This document shows positions 10,575 to 21,989 of a DNA stretch of 64,000 bases, in pieces; within the stretch, counting starts at the first letter, position 1; each line of letters starts with the position of its first letter. The notes below the pieces were generated by a model. It was given only the letters and a program-made list of their open reading frames with translations, ran no database searches and had not been told where the DNA came from. The DNA comes from Fragaria x ananassa. Its lineage: Eukaryota; Streptophyta; Magnoliopsida; Rosales; Rosaceae. The position numbers and the translations under genes were made by a program. The stretch lies in NCBI GenBank assembly GCA_034370585.1, contig CP139768.1, forward strand, positions 23,460,501 to 23,524,500, read 5' to 3'.

Positions 10575-11690
10575 ATGGCTTCTTCTTCTTCAACCTCACT
10601 CTCTCTCCTCCTCCTCCTCCTCCTCTCTCTCCTCTCCGTCTCCTCCGCCCAATCCATCACCAGAGCCGCCGGGATTCTCTCCGATTCCGGCTTCAAATCC
10701 ATGTCCCTCGCCCTCAACCTCGCCTCCGACTCCCTCAACACCCTTTCGCCGTCTCTGACCGTCTTCGCTCCTGCCGACGCCGCCTTCTCCACCTCCGGCC
10801 AGCCCAGCCTGGACCTCATCCGCCTCCACATCCTCCCCGTCGCCTTCCCTCTCCGATCACTCAAGTCCCTCCCTTTCGGCGCCAAGATCGCGACTCTGCT
10901 CGACGGCGACTCCCTCACCGTCACAACTCTCCCTGCCGACGGCCTCGTCTCGCTCAACAACGTCACCGTCACGGCGACTCCAATCTTCGACGACGGAGCC
11001 CTGATCATCTTCGTAATCGACAGGTTCTTCGACCGGTATTTCCGGATCTCGGGCCCGATTGGGAGCCAGAGCCCCAAGATTCTCGGCAGCTGCTCGGCAA
11101 CTCGAAACCCTAACGAGACGGCGGCGGCGGAAACGGCGGAGTTCAGTGAAGCAAGCGAGGTGCTGAGGTCGAAAGGCTGCTCTGTTATGGCTTCGTTTCT
11201 TGATATGCAATTCCATGGGTTTCTCAAGTACCAGACCATGTTGACCATCTTCGCTCCCGTTGACCAGGTCATGGTGAGCCGGATCGGAGATCTGGGGCAG
11301 TACTCGTCGGTCTTGCACCGCCACGTCGTCCCCTGCCGGCTTTCTTGGAGCGACTTGAACAGTCTTGAGGATGGGAGTCTGCTGCGCACTAATTTGCAAG
11401 GGTTCGACATCAACGTGAGTCGATACGACAGCGTTTTGGAGCTTAATGGGGTCTCGGTGATCATGCCGGAGTTGTATCACAACGACTGGCTTGTGGTTCA
11501 CGGAATCAGTGAGGTTCTTGAACTTCCACAGAGCACAACTCAGAATCCAACGGAGCCCAATCCAGTGGTGCCTTCTCCACCTCAGTCTCCGGCAGATGGG
11601 GGGCGCAGCGCCGGTGAGCTTCTTGTTTTCCGGGATTATCTTTTAGTGTTCTTGGTAGCTTTAGTGGTCTATTACTTTTTCAGGGATTGA
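10575..11690 (+). CDS. fasciclin-like arabinogalactan protein (FLA19/20/21 type)
   Basis: Intronless, 371 residues. Residues 1-25 form a secretory signal peptide (Ser/Leu-rich, cleavage near SSAQ). A first FAS1 domain covers about 27-150, with the H1-like block SLTVFAPADAAFS and a degenerate H2. A second FAS1 domain covers about 190-315, with TIFAPVDQVM, LHRHVVPCRL and a closing VVHGISEVLELP. A short Pro/Ser/Thr stretch (NPTEPNPVVPSPPQSP) is the candidate AG-glycosylated module. The C-terminus is a hydrophobic segment LLVFLVALVVYYFF followed by RD, so it may be membrane-held. Family members act at the wall/plasma membrane interface in adhesion and growth. The TC-rich start of the gene (poly-Ser/poly-Leu) is normal for a signal peptide. 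The exact FLA number is not assigned. Confidence 0.85.
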   Translation: MASSSSTSLSLLLLLLLSLLSVSSAQSITRAAGILSDSGFKSMSLALNLASDSLNTLSPSLTVFAPADAAFSTSGQPSLDLIRLHILPVAFPLRSLKSLPFGAKIATLLDGDSLTVTTLPADGLVSLNNVTVTATPIFDDGALIIFVIDRFFDRYFRISGPIGSQSPKILGSCSATRNPNETAAAETAEFSEASEVLRSKGCSVMASFLDMQFHGFLKYQTMLTIFAPVDQVMVSRIGDLGQYSSVLHRHVVPCRLSWSDLNSLEDGSLLRTNLQGFDINVSRYDSVLELNGVSVIMPELYHNDWLVVHGISEVLELPQSTTQNPTEPNPVVPSPPQSPADGGRSAGELLVFRDYLLVFLVALVVYYFFRD

Positions 11691-12552
11691 GGTTACAGTG
11701 AAAACGTGAATTGCTACCATCTTAGATTGTGAAGAATAGGTTGTAAAAATTGGGATCGAGTTTTCAGCGCCATAACATTGTGAATGTTTTAGGCTTAATT
11801 GGTAGAAAAATATGGTGCCCCTTGTGAGCTCAATTCCAGTTCATGAGGATTTTGTAAAGTTCTGTTCAGAATTTGATAAAGGTGTTTGGGAATTGGAATG
11901 TTGATCTTGTACTTTTTGTTTTCGATTTTGATTTCGTCTCAAGAAATGAAGCCATAAGAGAAACTAGGTAGGTTCAAGTTGATATGAGCTATGCAGTTCC
12001 AGGCACAGTGATTCAATTAGCCACAAATTTCAGAACCAAATTCTGTTCTAATCGGCCATAAAGCACTGAAATATGATTAACTTTACATATAACAGATCTA
12101 CATAACTGATGGGAACACCTTCTGAATCCACATTTACACAAAAGAAGCTAACACATACAAACGATAAACCGCAAAACAACTTGAACATAGGTTCATACGA
12201 AAGGTAACTGCATGTTTGCTAACATGACCAAGGATGAAGCAACCATTTCACACAGGCGCTTCTTTGTTTACATGCCTGCAGAATGATCTTGGTATAGACC
12301 TTTTCTTTCTATGAAGATCAAATGCTGGCTTCATATCAGTGCAGAATGATTTAGGCTTGGTTTTAGGAATATGATAATCTTGATTCCAGTAGTTCATGTA
12401 TGAGAATTCTGTAAAGCTTGTTCATAGTTGATATGTGTTTTGAGATTGAATGCCTCTGAGATGCAGTAATGGTTAAACTTTAGGATTCTTCATTGTTTGT
12501 AAATACCATAAAACCAGTAGCATGCACCAGATAAAACCAATTCCACATTTCT
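11691..12552. other. 3' flank of FLA gene, no further gene
   Basis: The first about 200 nt after the stop should be 3' UTR. The rest is unstructured spacer up to the second copy of the dispersed segment. Confidence 0.5.
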
Positions 12553-13589
12553 GGGCACAGTGACGATTGATCACTAGCACCACTCCTTCGCACTGTTGGT
12601 TAAGTGCAACTTAGTGGTAGGATACTGTTGATACCGAAAAAAGAAAAAGGAAAAAAAAAATTATAAAAAATAGATAATATTTTTCTTGTGCTACATGCAT
12701 AATGCTTTGGAGTTCAATTGTAACTCTTGCAAAAATGTGTCTGAATAGGAACACAATACGGGCATCAAAGACCAATAACAACTCAATCATCCTAACTAAA
12801 CACTCTATGTGAAGAGGCCAAAGCCTCCAAAAGAAGGGGACGGACAGAATGGCATAGCAAAGCAAAAAGAAGGGAAGAAGAAAAAGGCAGAGGCAGGCGG
12901 AGGTAGAAACAGGCAGAGCCAACACAGACAAGAATAAAAGAGGCGAAGAAGGAGAAGAGAACAAGCGAAACAAAAAGCAGAATGAGAGAGGAAAAGAAGC
13001 GGCGAGCCAGCAAGAAGGTGGAGCCCTCAGTCTAACTCTCTTTATTTCTTTTGCAACATCTCTATCTTTCTGTCTCGTTCCTTGCTCCACCGGAAGCCCC
13101 GCAAGCACGCAAGTCATCTCCCCCTAAGGCGAGCCAACCTCGTGAGGCAAACAAATATATGACATTGCACCTCGCATAACAAGACACGCAAGAGGAGGAA
13201 AACAAGTATTCCAAGCAACACGAATTTGAAGAACAAGAACTTACCCTTGACGGCTTGAAGAATCTTTGAGCAAATCGAAGTAAGCTTAAGTATTTAATAC
13301 ACGCTCTCGATCAAAGCAACGGAGGCGACATATCTCCATTATGGAGGAGCAGTTTCTTCAAGTCCAACTCCCAATCACATTCAATTTTCATCTGCAAAAA
13401 AGGTTTCTATCCTCAAGATGATAATCATTGAGGTGGTGTCAAGCATGGTTCGAACTGGGAAAGACGTCTCTGAGGAGTTATGTGGTTCATATGATCTCAT
13501 CAATCTCATCAAAGCTACAAGTTCATCTTATCGAGACAACAAGTGCCAGTTGAACATTATCATACAAGCTGGATAGCAGTTAGCATACA

Positions 13590-13900
13590 AAGATGACGTC
13601 ACGTAAAAGTGGAAGTCCAGGCAAGGCAAGATGACCTCGCGTGGAGGCTGAAGCCCTGAAGCAAAGCCGCTGAAGTCCTATAGGACAGGCGAGCCAAGAT
13701 GGCTTCGCGTAAAAACAAAAAACCCTAAGGCGAGGTGACTTTGCGGAGAAGAGAAAGTCCAGGATAGGCGAGGCAGGATGGCTTCATAAAATTAGAAGTC
13801 CAGGCGAGGCAGGATGACTTCACAAAATTGGAAATCCAGGCGAGGCAAGATGACGTCACGTAAAAGTCCAGCCTAGGCGAGATGACTCGGCACAGTAGTC
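13590..13900. repeat. short tandem repeats with GATGAC(G/T)TCAC core
   Basis: About eight diverged units of roughly 35-55 nt, each with CCAGGCGAGGCAAGATGAC-like sequence. Two carry GATGACGTCACGTAAAA (near 13591 and 13850), which contains TGACGTCA. They lie inside the 12626-15046 insertion. Confidence 0.75.
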
Positions 13901-14214
13901 TTCGCGAAGAAGCAAGACGCGGAGTCCGCTTACAAGCGAGGTCTAATAGCACGCGGAGTCCACTTACACGTGAAGCCCGCATGAACGCGAGGTCCGCTTA
14001 CACGCGGAGGCTGGATTTGCAGGAATCACCTACGCCCTAAACAAGGACTGTGGCCAAGACAATTCAAGCCTCTTGGTCACGCTGATGCATCACCCATTTC
14101 GGATGCCCAAGTCAAATCAACAGACACTCTACCAAATTGGGTGTCCACAAGAAATACAATTAACAAATTCAAAATATATCTGTCAAACCCAAAATTGGCA
14201 CCAAGCAGCAAAAC

Positions 14215-14870
14215 CAAAAACTTTAAGAACTACAGTCGGTTTGATCTCATAAAGGGGTACATAGACAATCTAGCAACCCACTAGATGCAACAACAATTCC
14301 AAACATAATTCCTGACACCATCAGTTAAATTTGTCCAGTCCAAATGACTCTAGTCAAATTCCTAAAGCCAAGAAAAATCAAATCTATAACCAAACTTTAA
14401 GAACTACGATCGGTTTGATCCCACACAAGGGTACGTAGGCAATCTAGTAACCCACTAGATGCAATCACAATTCCAAACAGAATCTCTGGCACCACTAGTC
14501 AAATTCGTCCAGTCCAAATGACTCTGATCAAATTCCTAAAGCGCCAGGAAAAATCAAATCCATAACCAAACTTTCCGAACTACAATGGTTTCATCCCTTT
14601 ACAAGGGTATGTAGGCAGTCTGGATTTAAATCTAGATACAACCACCAATCCAAATAAATTCTCGGATCGCCTGAGGCCAGAATCTCGTTCCTAAGCTCAA
14701 ATGCCTTCAGACACAAATCCAAACACATTTCCAAACACTACTCTCACTCTATAATCAAAGCCCTCCAACGAGTCATTCACTTGTTGGAAAGCTTGAACTA
14801 CGAGTGACTTGATCCCCTCCAGGGTACCCATTCTCAAATGTGGGTGCAGTCACAAAAACAAATAAACCTA
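14215..14870. repeat. about 177-bp tandem repeats
   Basis: Two near-complete units start at about 14218 and 14394 (CTTTAAGAACTAC...GGTTTGATC...GGGTAC...AACCCACTAGATGCAA...CAAATCxATAACCAAA). A partial third starts at about 14571 and a degenerate fourth at about 14790 (GAACTACGAGTGACTTGATCC). Confidence 0.8.
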
Positions 14871-15146
14871 CAATGATCTCTTGATAAACGGAATCAAAGG
14901 GTGTTCCCTTGTAACAAGAGATTGTAATTAAAAGACACGTTCTATCTTGAATGAGTCGAACCAGATATAATTAAAACTCTATCTTAATTAATAAGATAAC
15001 GTGAAATTGTGTTGGGTATATATGTATTTACAATTTTTGCCCAAAAGATACCTGAAAATGGCTCTGAGATCTTTTATCAATCAACTGGCGTGGACGGCAC
15101 AACCCAGTTCCACTTCCATTTATACAATTTCTCAGCTGCTGAACTC

Positions 15147-15870
15147 CACTTCCCTTTTCTAAAACATAACTGTTACAAAAATCCATTTCCCTTTTTCTCC
15201 TGAGACACTAATTTAGGTTGAGACTTCAGAGCAATCACATTTACGCATGCTCATATACAATGAGTTTGTCAGTAGCAAGTCAAATCAGATGTAATCACAA
15301 TTTTCTCGGCACATATCATACGGTATCACATATCATCCATGAGGAAATCAGGGAAGGGCAAACACATATCACATTGGACCCTGATCCTTGAACCTGGTCA
15401 ATCTCCAGCATAAAGAAATTAACAGCTAGCACAAAGTAAATGACTGCTGAGTCTACAACTTAATACTATCCGCCTTGCTAATCAACTCGATGCATTAGTT
15501 AAAAGGAAATGTTTTTCGCATATTGATAGAAAGATCAAATCATAGCATCACAAGTTTTCATATATCCATTCATCACCATTACCCTGCTTCCCACCCTGAA
15601 AATCCCATCTATGCTTCAGAATCAGCATGTCTCGTGATCTCTACTTAATGTATGATGTTTCGGAATGATATTGGTACGAACAAGCTTCTATAGAAGAAAG
15701 AAAAATAGCAACAAAAAGAAACCCTTTGTATACTAGCAACATACAGACATACATATACTAATAGCAGAGTATGCAATTTGCTGAAACTAAAATTATGCAT
15801 CAATATATGTCATAAGAGTCAAAGATTTACATACAGATTCATACACAGGAGGTTATATAAACCAGCCAAA
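15147..15870. other. spacer / 3' flank of PP2-A10-like gene
   Basis: AT-rich. The right part should be the 3' UTR of the minus-strand gene ending at 15871. Nothing else was recognised. Confidence 0.4.
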
Positions 15871-17115
15871 CTAAGCAGTCAAGAGAACTCTAGTACCACT
15901 AAAGACATACAAATGCAAAGCAAGACATATGGTAACAATAGCTGAAGACTTTGCACCAAAATATCTGATAACTTGCAATCCCCTACCCACAATCTCCCCA
16001 TGAACCATATTAACAGTTCTTCTCAACCCCTCTATCAGTGTCCACATCATAAACTGAACAAAAGATCTTACAGTCTCGAATGTCACCCTCCCAGTCACGT
16101 CAAGAACAAACTTCCTATTCTGCGGCACTGCCAATGTAGACGAAACCTTTCCAATCCACCCGCTATCCTGAAAACCCTCCAATGATGTTCCCTCCTTCGG
16201 CTGCATTGAACAAGCTTCCTCCTCAAGGCACTCATCCCTACTCCCACTCACACCTTCATTATCATCAACAACCACTCCAGAACCCGAATTTGACCCCAAA
16301 TTCGAACCAGAACTCGTCAAAACCTGATGAGAAGTCTTCACAACAGTCTCCACAGCTCCATTACAAACAGAAACCAAAAGCTCCCGGACCTTCTCCTCAT
16401 GCTTGGGATTCGTCATTCCAACAAACAAGTCATCACACACATTAATATCCTTCGTTTTCTCCAAGTATGCCGCAACCGCAGTCGACACGAAAACCTGTAT
16501 GCAATTCCCTATCAGCTTCTTACTTCCATCGCTACAAACCACATTAAGCACATCCGAAGCAGAAGAACTCGAATTTCGACCCGAATTCTCACCGGAGTCG
16601 TAAAAGCCCATAACCATGTTCCTCGCCAAGCTTCCAACCACAACCGAAACGAACCCAGTGCCGGCTTTAGAGAAAACCTTATCCATTACTCTCTCCGAAA
16701 ACCCCGTATTCTTCTCTGATTCGACTCCATTCCTCTTCTCAGCCTCAAACCCTCGGTAAGCCCCGATCGTTAAAGCCTCCGTGAGCCTCTGCAACGACCC
16801 AGAGAACTCCTCCGACCTCGCAATCTTGGAAATCTGCTTCAGGCTTCTGGGCATTTCGTCGGAATTGGAGCTCAGAAACTCCTTCAAGTCTTTAGAGACA
16901 ATGCCGGCGGTCTCGGCGGAATCAGACACCATCTCCGCCATGGAAATCAGGGCTCCGACGACCTTTGTGAGTTTCTTCGGCTTCCGGGTCAAAGAGGGCG
17001 AGTTGTACAGCCTGTAAGCGCCGTAACCTGACGCGCCGAGAGCCGCGAGTATGAGAAGCCATTTCTTTCGACGCGGAGAGAGGAAGGAGGCCTTCGTGAC
17101 GAGCCCGGGTTCCAT
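15871..17115 (-). CDS. PHLOEM PROTEIN 2-LIKE A10-type membrane protein
   Basis: One uninterrupted frame of 414 residues. The N-terminus is basic (SPRRKK), then a hydrophobic segment WLLILAALGASGYGAYRLY (about 19-37), so a type-I-like membrane anchor or signal anchor is likely. Conserved-looking blocks follow: ISMAEMVSDSAETAGIVSKD, LKQISKIARSEEFSGSLQR, FSKAGTGFVSVVVGSLARN, LIGNCIQVFVSTAVA and FVLDVTGRVTFETVRSFV. The C-terminus has a second hydrophobic stretch (AIVTICLALHLYVFSG). I recall this architecture under the name PP2-A10-like. It shows no PP2 lectin domain, so the name says little about function. A telo-box-like TTAGGGTTT (17137-17145) lies in the 5' leader. The product is certain to be coding; the name is moderately sure. 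Confidence 0.75.
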   Translation of the reverse strand: MEPGLVTKASFLSPRRKKWLLILAALGASGYGAYRLYNSPSLTRKPKKLTKVVGALISMAEMVSDSAETAGIVSKDLKEFLSSNSDEMPRSLKQISKIARSEEFSGSLQRLTEALTIGAYRGFEAEKRNGVESEKNTGFSERVMDKVFSKAGTGFVSVVVGSLARNMVMGFYDSGENSGRNSSSSASDVLNVVCSDGSKKLIGNCIQVFVSTAVAAYLEKTKDINVCDDLFVGMTNPKHEEKVRELLVSVCNGAVETVVKTSHQVLTSSGSNLGSNSGSGVVVDDNEGVSGSRDECLEEEACSMQPKEGTSLEGFQDSGWIGKVSSTLAVPQNRKFVLDVTGRVTFETVRSFVQFMMWTLIEGLRRTVNMVHGEIVGRGLQVIRYFGAKSSAIVTICLALHLYVFSGTRVLLTA

Positions 17116-17994
17116 GCGAGCTCGAAACGAAGGAGGTTAGGGTTTCGGATTGTGGGATGTGATTGGATATTGATGGGTAGTTTTGGAAATTTACGGGGTG
17201 ATTTGGATCGGGGTATGCGATGGTTTTGGAATATAGATTTGGGAGAAATGAGATTAAAACCAGAGAGGGTGAGGAGGAGGAGGAGGAAGCTTCAGGTGTG
17301 ACTTGTCCTATTGTCAGTCAATTTGTGAGGGAGGAGACGCCGGAAGTCGTTGTCCAAGTGGCGTTCGTTTCTTGGTTGATACGGGCCGTATGGTCTGTCT
17401 ATAAAACCCAAAGGAACTGGGCCCATACGATTGGATTTTATCATTTATCTAAAGCAAAGAAAGTAGTAATTCACGTAAACAAAAAAAAACAGTAAAATGA
17501 GAAAATATGAAATTCATGAGCCTAAATATTAGGCACAGTGTGACAGTGGTCATGCATATAACAATAACTGTGTTTCATGTCCGATTCATTTCTTATGTAT
17601 TTAAACTTTCTAACGTGCCCTATACTTTCCAGTAATTATCGTATGTATGCATAAAGTTTTATCAAATTTTCTCTTGTTTAAAGTCACTGATCGGCTATTG
17701 GTTAAAAATTATAGAAATCGTGATCTTTTAGAACCAGTTACGGCCATGGGGACATTTGTCTGTTATAAGCGGCATCCAATGATTGTTGTAATATTTACAA
17801 AATCAACAAGTAAACACATTGTTTGTTTGTATATGATGGTAATCTGAATTCATGAAAAGGTAGTGCGTGCATATTGGCTTTGAATCATCCCAAAGCATAT
17901 AATAAGCAAACTCAAATGCAAACTAGCTAGACTGTGTCTATTATTCTGTATTATTTAGCTTCCAATGTGAAAAAGCATGTATCCTTGATATGTT
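17116..17994. other. promoter side of PP2-A10-like gene and spacer
   Basis: GC-richer sequence next to 17115 should hold the 5' UTR and promoter, including TTAGGGTTT at 17137-17145. The remainder is AT-rich with no recognised element, and includes the CYSTM 3' UTR near 17995. Confidence 0.4.
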
Positions 17995-18551
17995 CTATGA
18001 GCAAAGCCATTCCAAGCAGCAACAACAGCAAAGAGCAGCCACACTGCACAGACATTAAGAAATGATATAGTTACTGTACAATTTCCTCTTCCCTTATTGG
18101 TTAAACGTATAAGATCTACCTAACAATTTGGTATTAGTAATAAACAAAGGATCCGGCTCCTCGAAAGTGTGCTGAGAGTTTTAATTTAGTTAACACTCGA
18201 GTGACCCGACTACTACTGATTTAGTGATTTACAAGTAGTTGGGACTGTAATTAATGACGGATATATAGGAGAAATAAACTACCATCCTTCCATGCATCCC
18301 GTCGATTGTGATTGTTGCGGTGGTGGTGGTGGTGGTGGTTGTTGTTGGACAATAACTTGAGGCGGAGGAGGCTGAGGATAGCCGGTTGCTGGTGGTGGAT
18401 ATCCACCGTAACCAGGTGGAGGATAACCTACAGTAGGTAAAACACCAAACACGGGTAAAGAACAACAAAAACATAAAATTTGAAGGCCAAAACTAAAAAT
18501 GACTCCATAGATAAACTGTATGGGAAGCATATATAACATACCAGAACTCAT
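17995..18551 (-). CDS. CYSTM-family cysteine-rich transmembrane peptide
   Basis: Three exons with continuous frame: 18542-18551 (ATGAGTTCTG, only 10 nt), 18283-18427 and 17995-18043, giving 67 residues. The middle is Tyr-Pro-Pro/Gln-rich (GYPPPGYGGYPPPATGYPQP) with a poly-Pro run. The end is STGCMEGCVAALCCCCCLEW, i.e. the CYSTM module: a Cys-rich tail that sits in the membrane. Family members are short tail-anchored proteins often induced by stress. The start was chosen because MSSG joins the GYPPPGY start of exon 2 in frame. A longer read-through of intron 1 would be an artefact. Confidence 0.85.
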
Positions 18552-18599
18552 ATTTTTCGACTCGAACAGAGGAGATTCAACTAATTCCTTCAAAAAGAA

Positions 18600-19722
18600 T
18601 CGGACTAGCTAACCTTATAGAATTACACAGCCTTGATTGAGAAACCTTGGTTCTGGGTCCTATATATATAACATGTACCTAAATATATGCTTTCTCAGTT
18701 ATGAATGTAATATGAACACATATGGTATTCCTTTAATTGTTTCACAGAATTGCTGGATTCTTTTCTTTAATGATTCCAACGTATATCTTCTTCCTTTCAT
18801 GAAAAGTTGACTTTTCCATTATTATAGAATCCCTTTTCTGGCATTCTCTCATCTCCAGAATCCAGATCCTCTGTTAGTAATTCACCTAACTCTATGTTAC
18901 ACAGGTTTAAACAATAACATCTAAAACCGAATGTTTACTGAAAAGGTGTCGACTCAAAATCGACAATGAAACGTCTGCATTATTCATCACAAAAGTAGCA
19001 TTGATGCATTACTATTCAAAAAGGGCGAAAAATATAGACATATATGTATATAGTATGTAACTTTGAAAATCTACGAAGTGACAACACCCTTGACCCCTTC
19101 ATATGTCCAAGAAAACAAATACTCAACTATCTGTCCATAGGCCAGAGAGTTGCACCACAGGCAGAAGCAGCTGGTTCAGACAGTCATCAAAACATCAGGT
19201 AAACTTGCCTCTATCAAGCCATGCCTGAAAAGCGAAGATCTGCAAAGAGATGTACACAGATGATGCATAACACGAAAAGCAAAATGAAGGCAAAATGGTT
19301 TTATTCATTCCGATCATTTGAAGATCACACATTCAGCATACACATCTTTTAACCACCAAAATTTTGAGCAAATTCTTCTTTCCATCACTGAACCACTATA
19401 TATTGTAATTACAACTCCTATTCAAACCAATCAATCAATCAAACATAAACTTTTCTGTAAAAACCTGAATTGGCAACAAAAATCATGTACAATTTGGTAT
19501 AGAACAGTACCATCAACACAGGCTGTCGTCCCAGCGCAGGATGATTCAGTAGGACAGTTCAACATGTGATTTAGAAGAGTCCCCGTGTAGGGCTACTGAG
19601 TAGGGAATTTGCAAGTTATCTAAAATTCCTCGCCCCTACAGTTCATCAGATGACTTAAAGTAACCATCTTTTCTCCAATGAGCCCATGCATAGTCATTTA
19701 CATGTATTGTCCTTGATATTTC
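18600..19722. other. gene-free spacer
   Basis: Promoter side of the CYSTM gene on the left and 3' UTR of the BSD gene on the right. No ORF, RNA gene or repeat was recognised between them. Confidence 0.4.
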
Positions 19723-21862
19723 TTACTCCTTTGGGTTGAGCTTTAATTTGGAGGGTGCCTGAAAATCATCATCCTCAAGATCACTGAAAGATATGTCTTC
19801 TTCATTTATCAAAGTAATAGCTGTGCCACTATGCCCATATAATTCATCATCATCCTCTGGCCAGTCATCATCGTCGTCATCGTCATAGCTATTAAGTAGT
19901 ATCTGAGAGGATGGACCAACCGTCACATTGTTATCCTCAGTCCTAATGGAGGGATTTTCTTCAATAACAGACTTATCAATGAATGGCATATCATTACTCT
20001 CAACTGCATGCTTCTCAGTCTCATAGGCTGTGGAGGGCATGGTTGATTCAAAAGGAAATGTCCTATGAAGTGTATCCTCATAATGAGGAGTATGTGATGA
20101 GACTGGAGAGTAATTGTCATACTCTTCATGTATTGTAGTTGAACTCTCTTTTAAACGTGAAGTGCTTCTTCCAAACCATTCATGTTCTGACATTTTAGAA
20201 CTTGATGGAGTCTGACATTGTAGCTCCTGCATCCACATTGCTCTTGCTTCCATTACCTGCAAGATTTCACCATTCAAATGTTTTCTGCTTAAACTCTGCA
20301 ATAATCTCAAAAAGTGTTCAATTAATTCAGGAATCATCCTTCTAGTTATTTCTAACTTCCACAGGACAAAAAATCAGATACATACAAATGTGTGTATGCA
20401 AATATTTGAATCCATCCATAAATTGATAACAAAAGAAATTAAAAGACTTCAGACAACTTCTTCAAATGCAAGGACTCATTGGCCTCTTCTCCTTTTTGTC
20501 TCTTCAATAAACTTAGCAGGACCAACTGTAACCTACAGATTACTAAAGTTGAACTCTCCCCAAATATGAATATCCCTGGAAAATCCCATAGAGGAGTTCA
20601 AGCAATTACTTGCACTCAACATCATCGACACTTGTGTATATTTGAGATACTCAAGCTTGGTGTCGCATAAGAATAAACAAATGGAATCTGAAAGCCAGGG
20701 ATTGGCATGAAGCATAGTTCAGACTCTGATATATTCAACAGTGATAACCTAAATGTTTAATTTTGAAACAGCATTGGATTGGATCCTTTGATAAACGGAC
20801 ACTGAAAGTAATAACACAAACAAAAAGCTCACCGGAGGTGTGGACAAAATCTCAGCATCCTGCTTGTTGAGTCTTGAATGCAGAAGAACGAAATAGACTT
20901 TCCAGAAGTAACTCTCGCTCATATGGCACGGACAGAGCTCAATTCTCAAAGCAGCTAATCTCGGCGCAAGATGTTCAACTATCATAGTATGCTCTTGCTG
21001 GGCATCAGACATTTCAAAATCTACAATAAGAAATGTGCATAAATTAGGCACCAATTACAGAACTACATCACTCCAAAAGGCACATCCTTGATCCAAAAAA
21101 AAAAAAACGAAAAAAACCTACTTTCAATCCCAATGTAATACATTTCCGCTTCAAATATTCACTACCTCCAAATTTGACAACTATTTTCAACTACATTATT
21201 CGGATCATATCTCTTAATACCACAGCTAAACACAGCATACAATGTACTACCAAAAACATTGGAATTCGAAGATCGACAATCAATTAAACAAAGAATTACG
21301 AGAACTGAGATATACATTCACATATAGATACATGTATAAATACACATTTATACATACCTCCCAAGTCTTCTTCTTCATCAAGAGGAAAGTCCAACCACGT
21401 CTCTGGATGCATCGCGATGTTTCTAGCGAAGTTCAAAACCTCCTCAGTGACACCGACGGCGCACTCCTCCTCCTCTTCTTCTTCGTCTTCATTGGACGCC
21501 ATCGGCGGTTGACCGGGTGGTTGATCGGGCGGCTCGGATCGATCGCAATCGGGCGGATCAGCCAATCGATCAGACGACGGTGGCGGTGGAGCAAGGAATG
21601 AGGCGACGCCCCAGAATTGACGCGTTAGGGTTTGCTGGAATTCCGAGAGGTCGTCCTTGACGCCACGCGTTTGGGCGTCTTCAAATTCTTCTTCGTTTGC
21701 GTCCGATTCAATTTCATTGAGTTTGGTGGAGGCGATGGTGGTGGGTGGGACGTGAGCTTCGTTGTGGTTGGGGTGGGGCCGGACGACGTCGTAATCTTCT
21801 GCGTCGTCGTCGTCGTCGTCGAGCCGGAGGGATTTAGAGAGCGAGTGGGCGAGCCATGACAT
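19723..21862 (-). CDS. BSD domain-containing protein
   Basis: Three exons: 21358-21862, 20833-21020 and 19723-20256, totalling 408 residues in frame. The N-terminus MSWLAHSLSKSLRLDDDDDD is followed by an acidic and Pro-rich linker. The BSD domain runs over about 140-230: FARNIAMHPETWLDFPL, then EHLAPRLAALRIELCPCHMS and the diagnostic aromatic block ESYFWKVYFVLLHSRL. The C-terminal half is disordered and acidic (DDDDDDDWPEDDDELYG, DISFSDLEDDDF). BSD domains occur in TFIIH p62-like and synapse-associated proteins; the function of plant members of this length is not defined. The ATG at 21862 is preceded by a 12-nt T/A run in the leader. Both introns are GT-AG. Confidence 0.85.
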
Positions 21863-21989
21863 TTTTTTTTTTTTTTGGGAGTTGGATTTGCGGGATTTTG
21901 GAGAGAAGAAAGTGACGGATTGGAAATGGAGGTTTCAAAAAGTGTACGGGCGCGGTGAAAAGTGCGGGTATCTACTGGGTCTATGAGCA

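Larger units (their letters stand above)
12626..15046. mobile_element. 2.4-kb non-coding LTR-type insertion with GATAC target duplication
   Basis: The limits come from the interrupted copy B: 5-bp direct repeats GATAC at 12621-12625 and 15047-15051. The insert begins TGTTGATACC, as LTRs do, but ends GCCCAAAA rather than CA, so one end may be truncated or diverged. There is no gag or pol coding sequence. It holds two internal repeat arrays (13590-13900 and 14215-14870). The units with GAACTAC...TTGATCCC...AAGGGTACGTAGGCA resemble a word I know from non-coding plant LARD/Gypsy elements. Class is inferred; the insertion itself is shown by the sequence. Confidence 0.7.
12553..15146. repeat. dispersed segment, copy B, split by an insertion
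   Basis: The left half (12553-12625, ending GTAGGATAC) and the right half (15047-15146, starting GATACCTGAAAATGG) together reproduce copy A at 8911-9100. GATAC is present on both sides as a 5-bp duplication. Confidence 0.8.

Noticed and set aside
10532..11464. 310-codon minus-strand frame
   Set aside because: Lies fully antisense to the fasciclin-like gene and has Arg/Glu-rich, low-complexity composition typical of a reverse-frame shadow.
12611..13117. 168-codon minus-strand frame with long hydrophobic stretches
   Set aside because: Comes from purine-rich repeat DNA inside the 2.4-kb insertion; no conserved motif.
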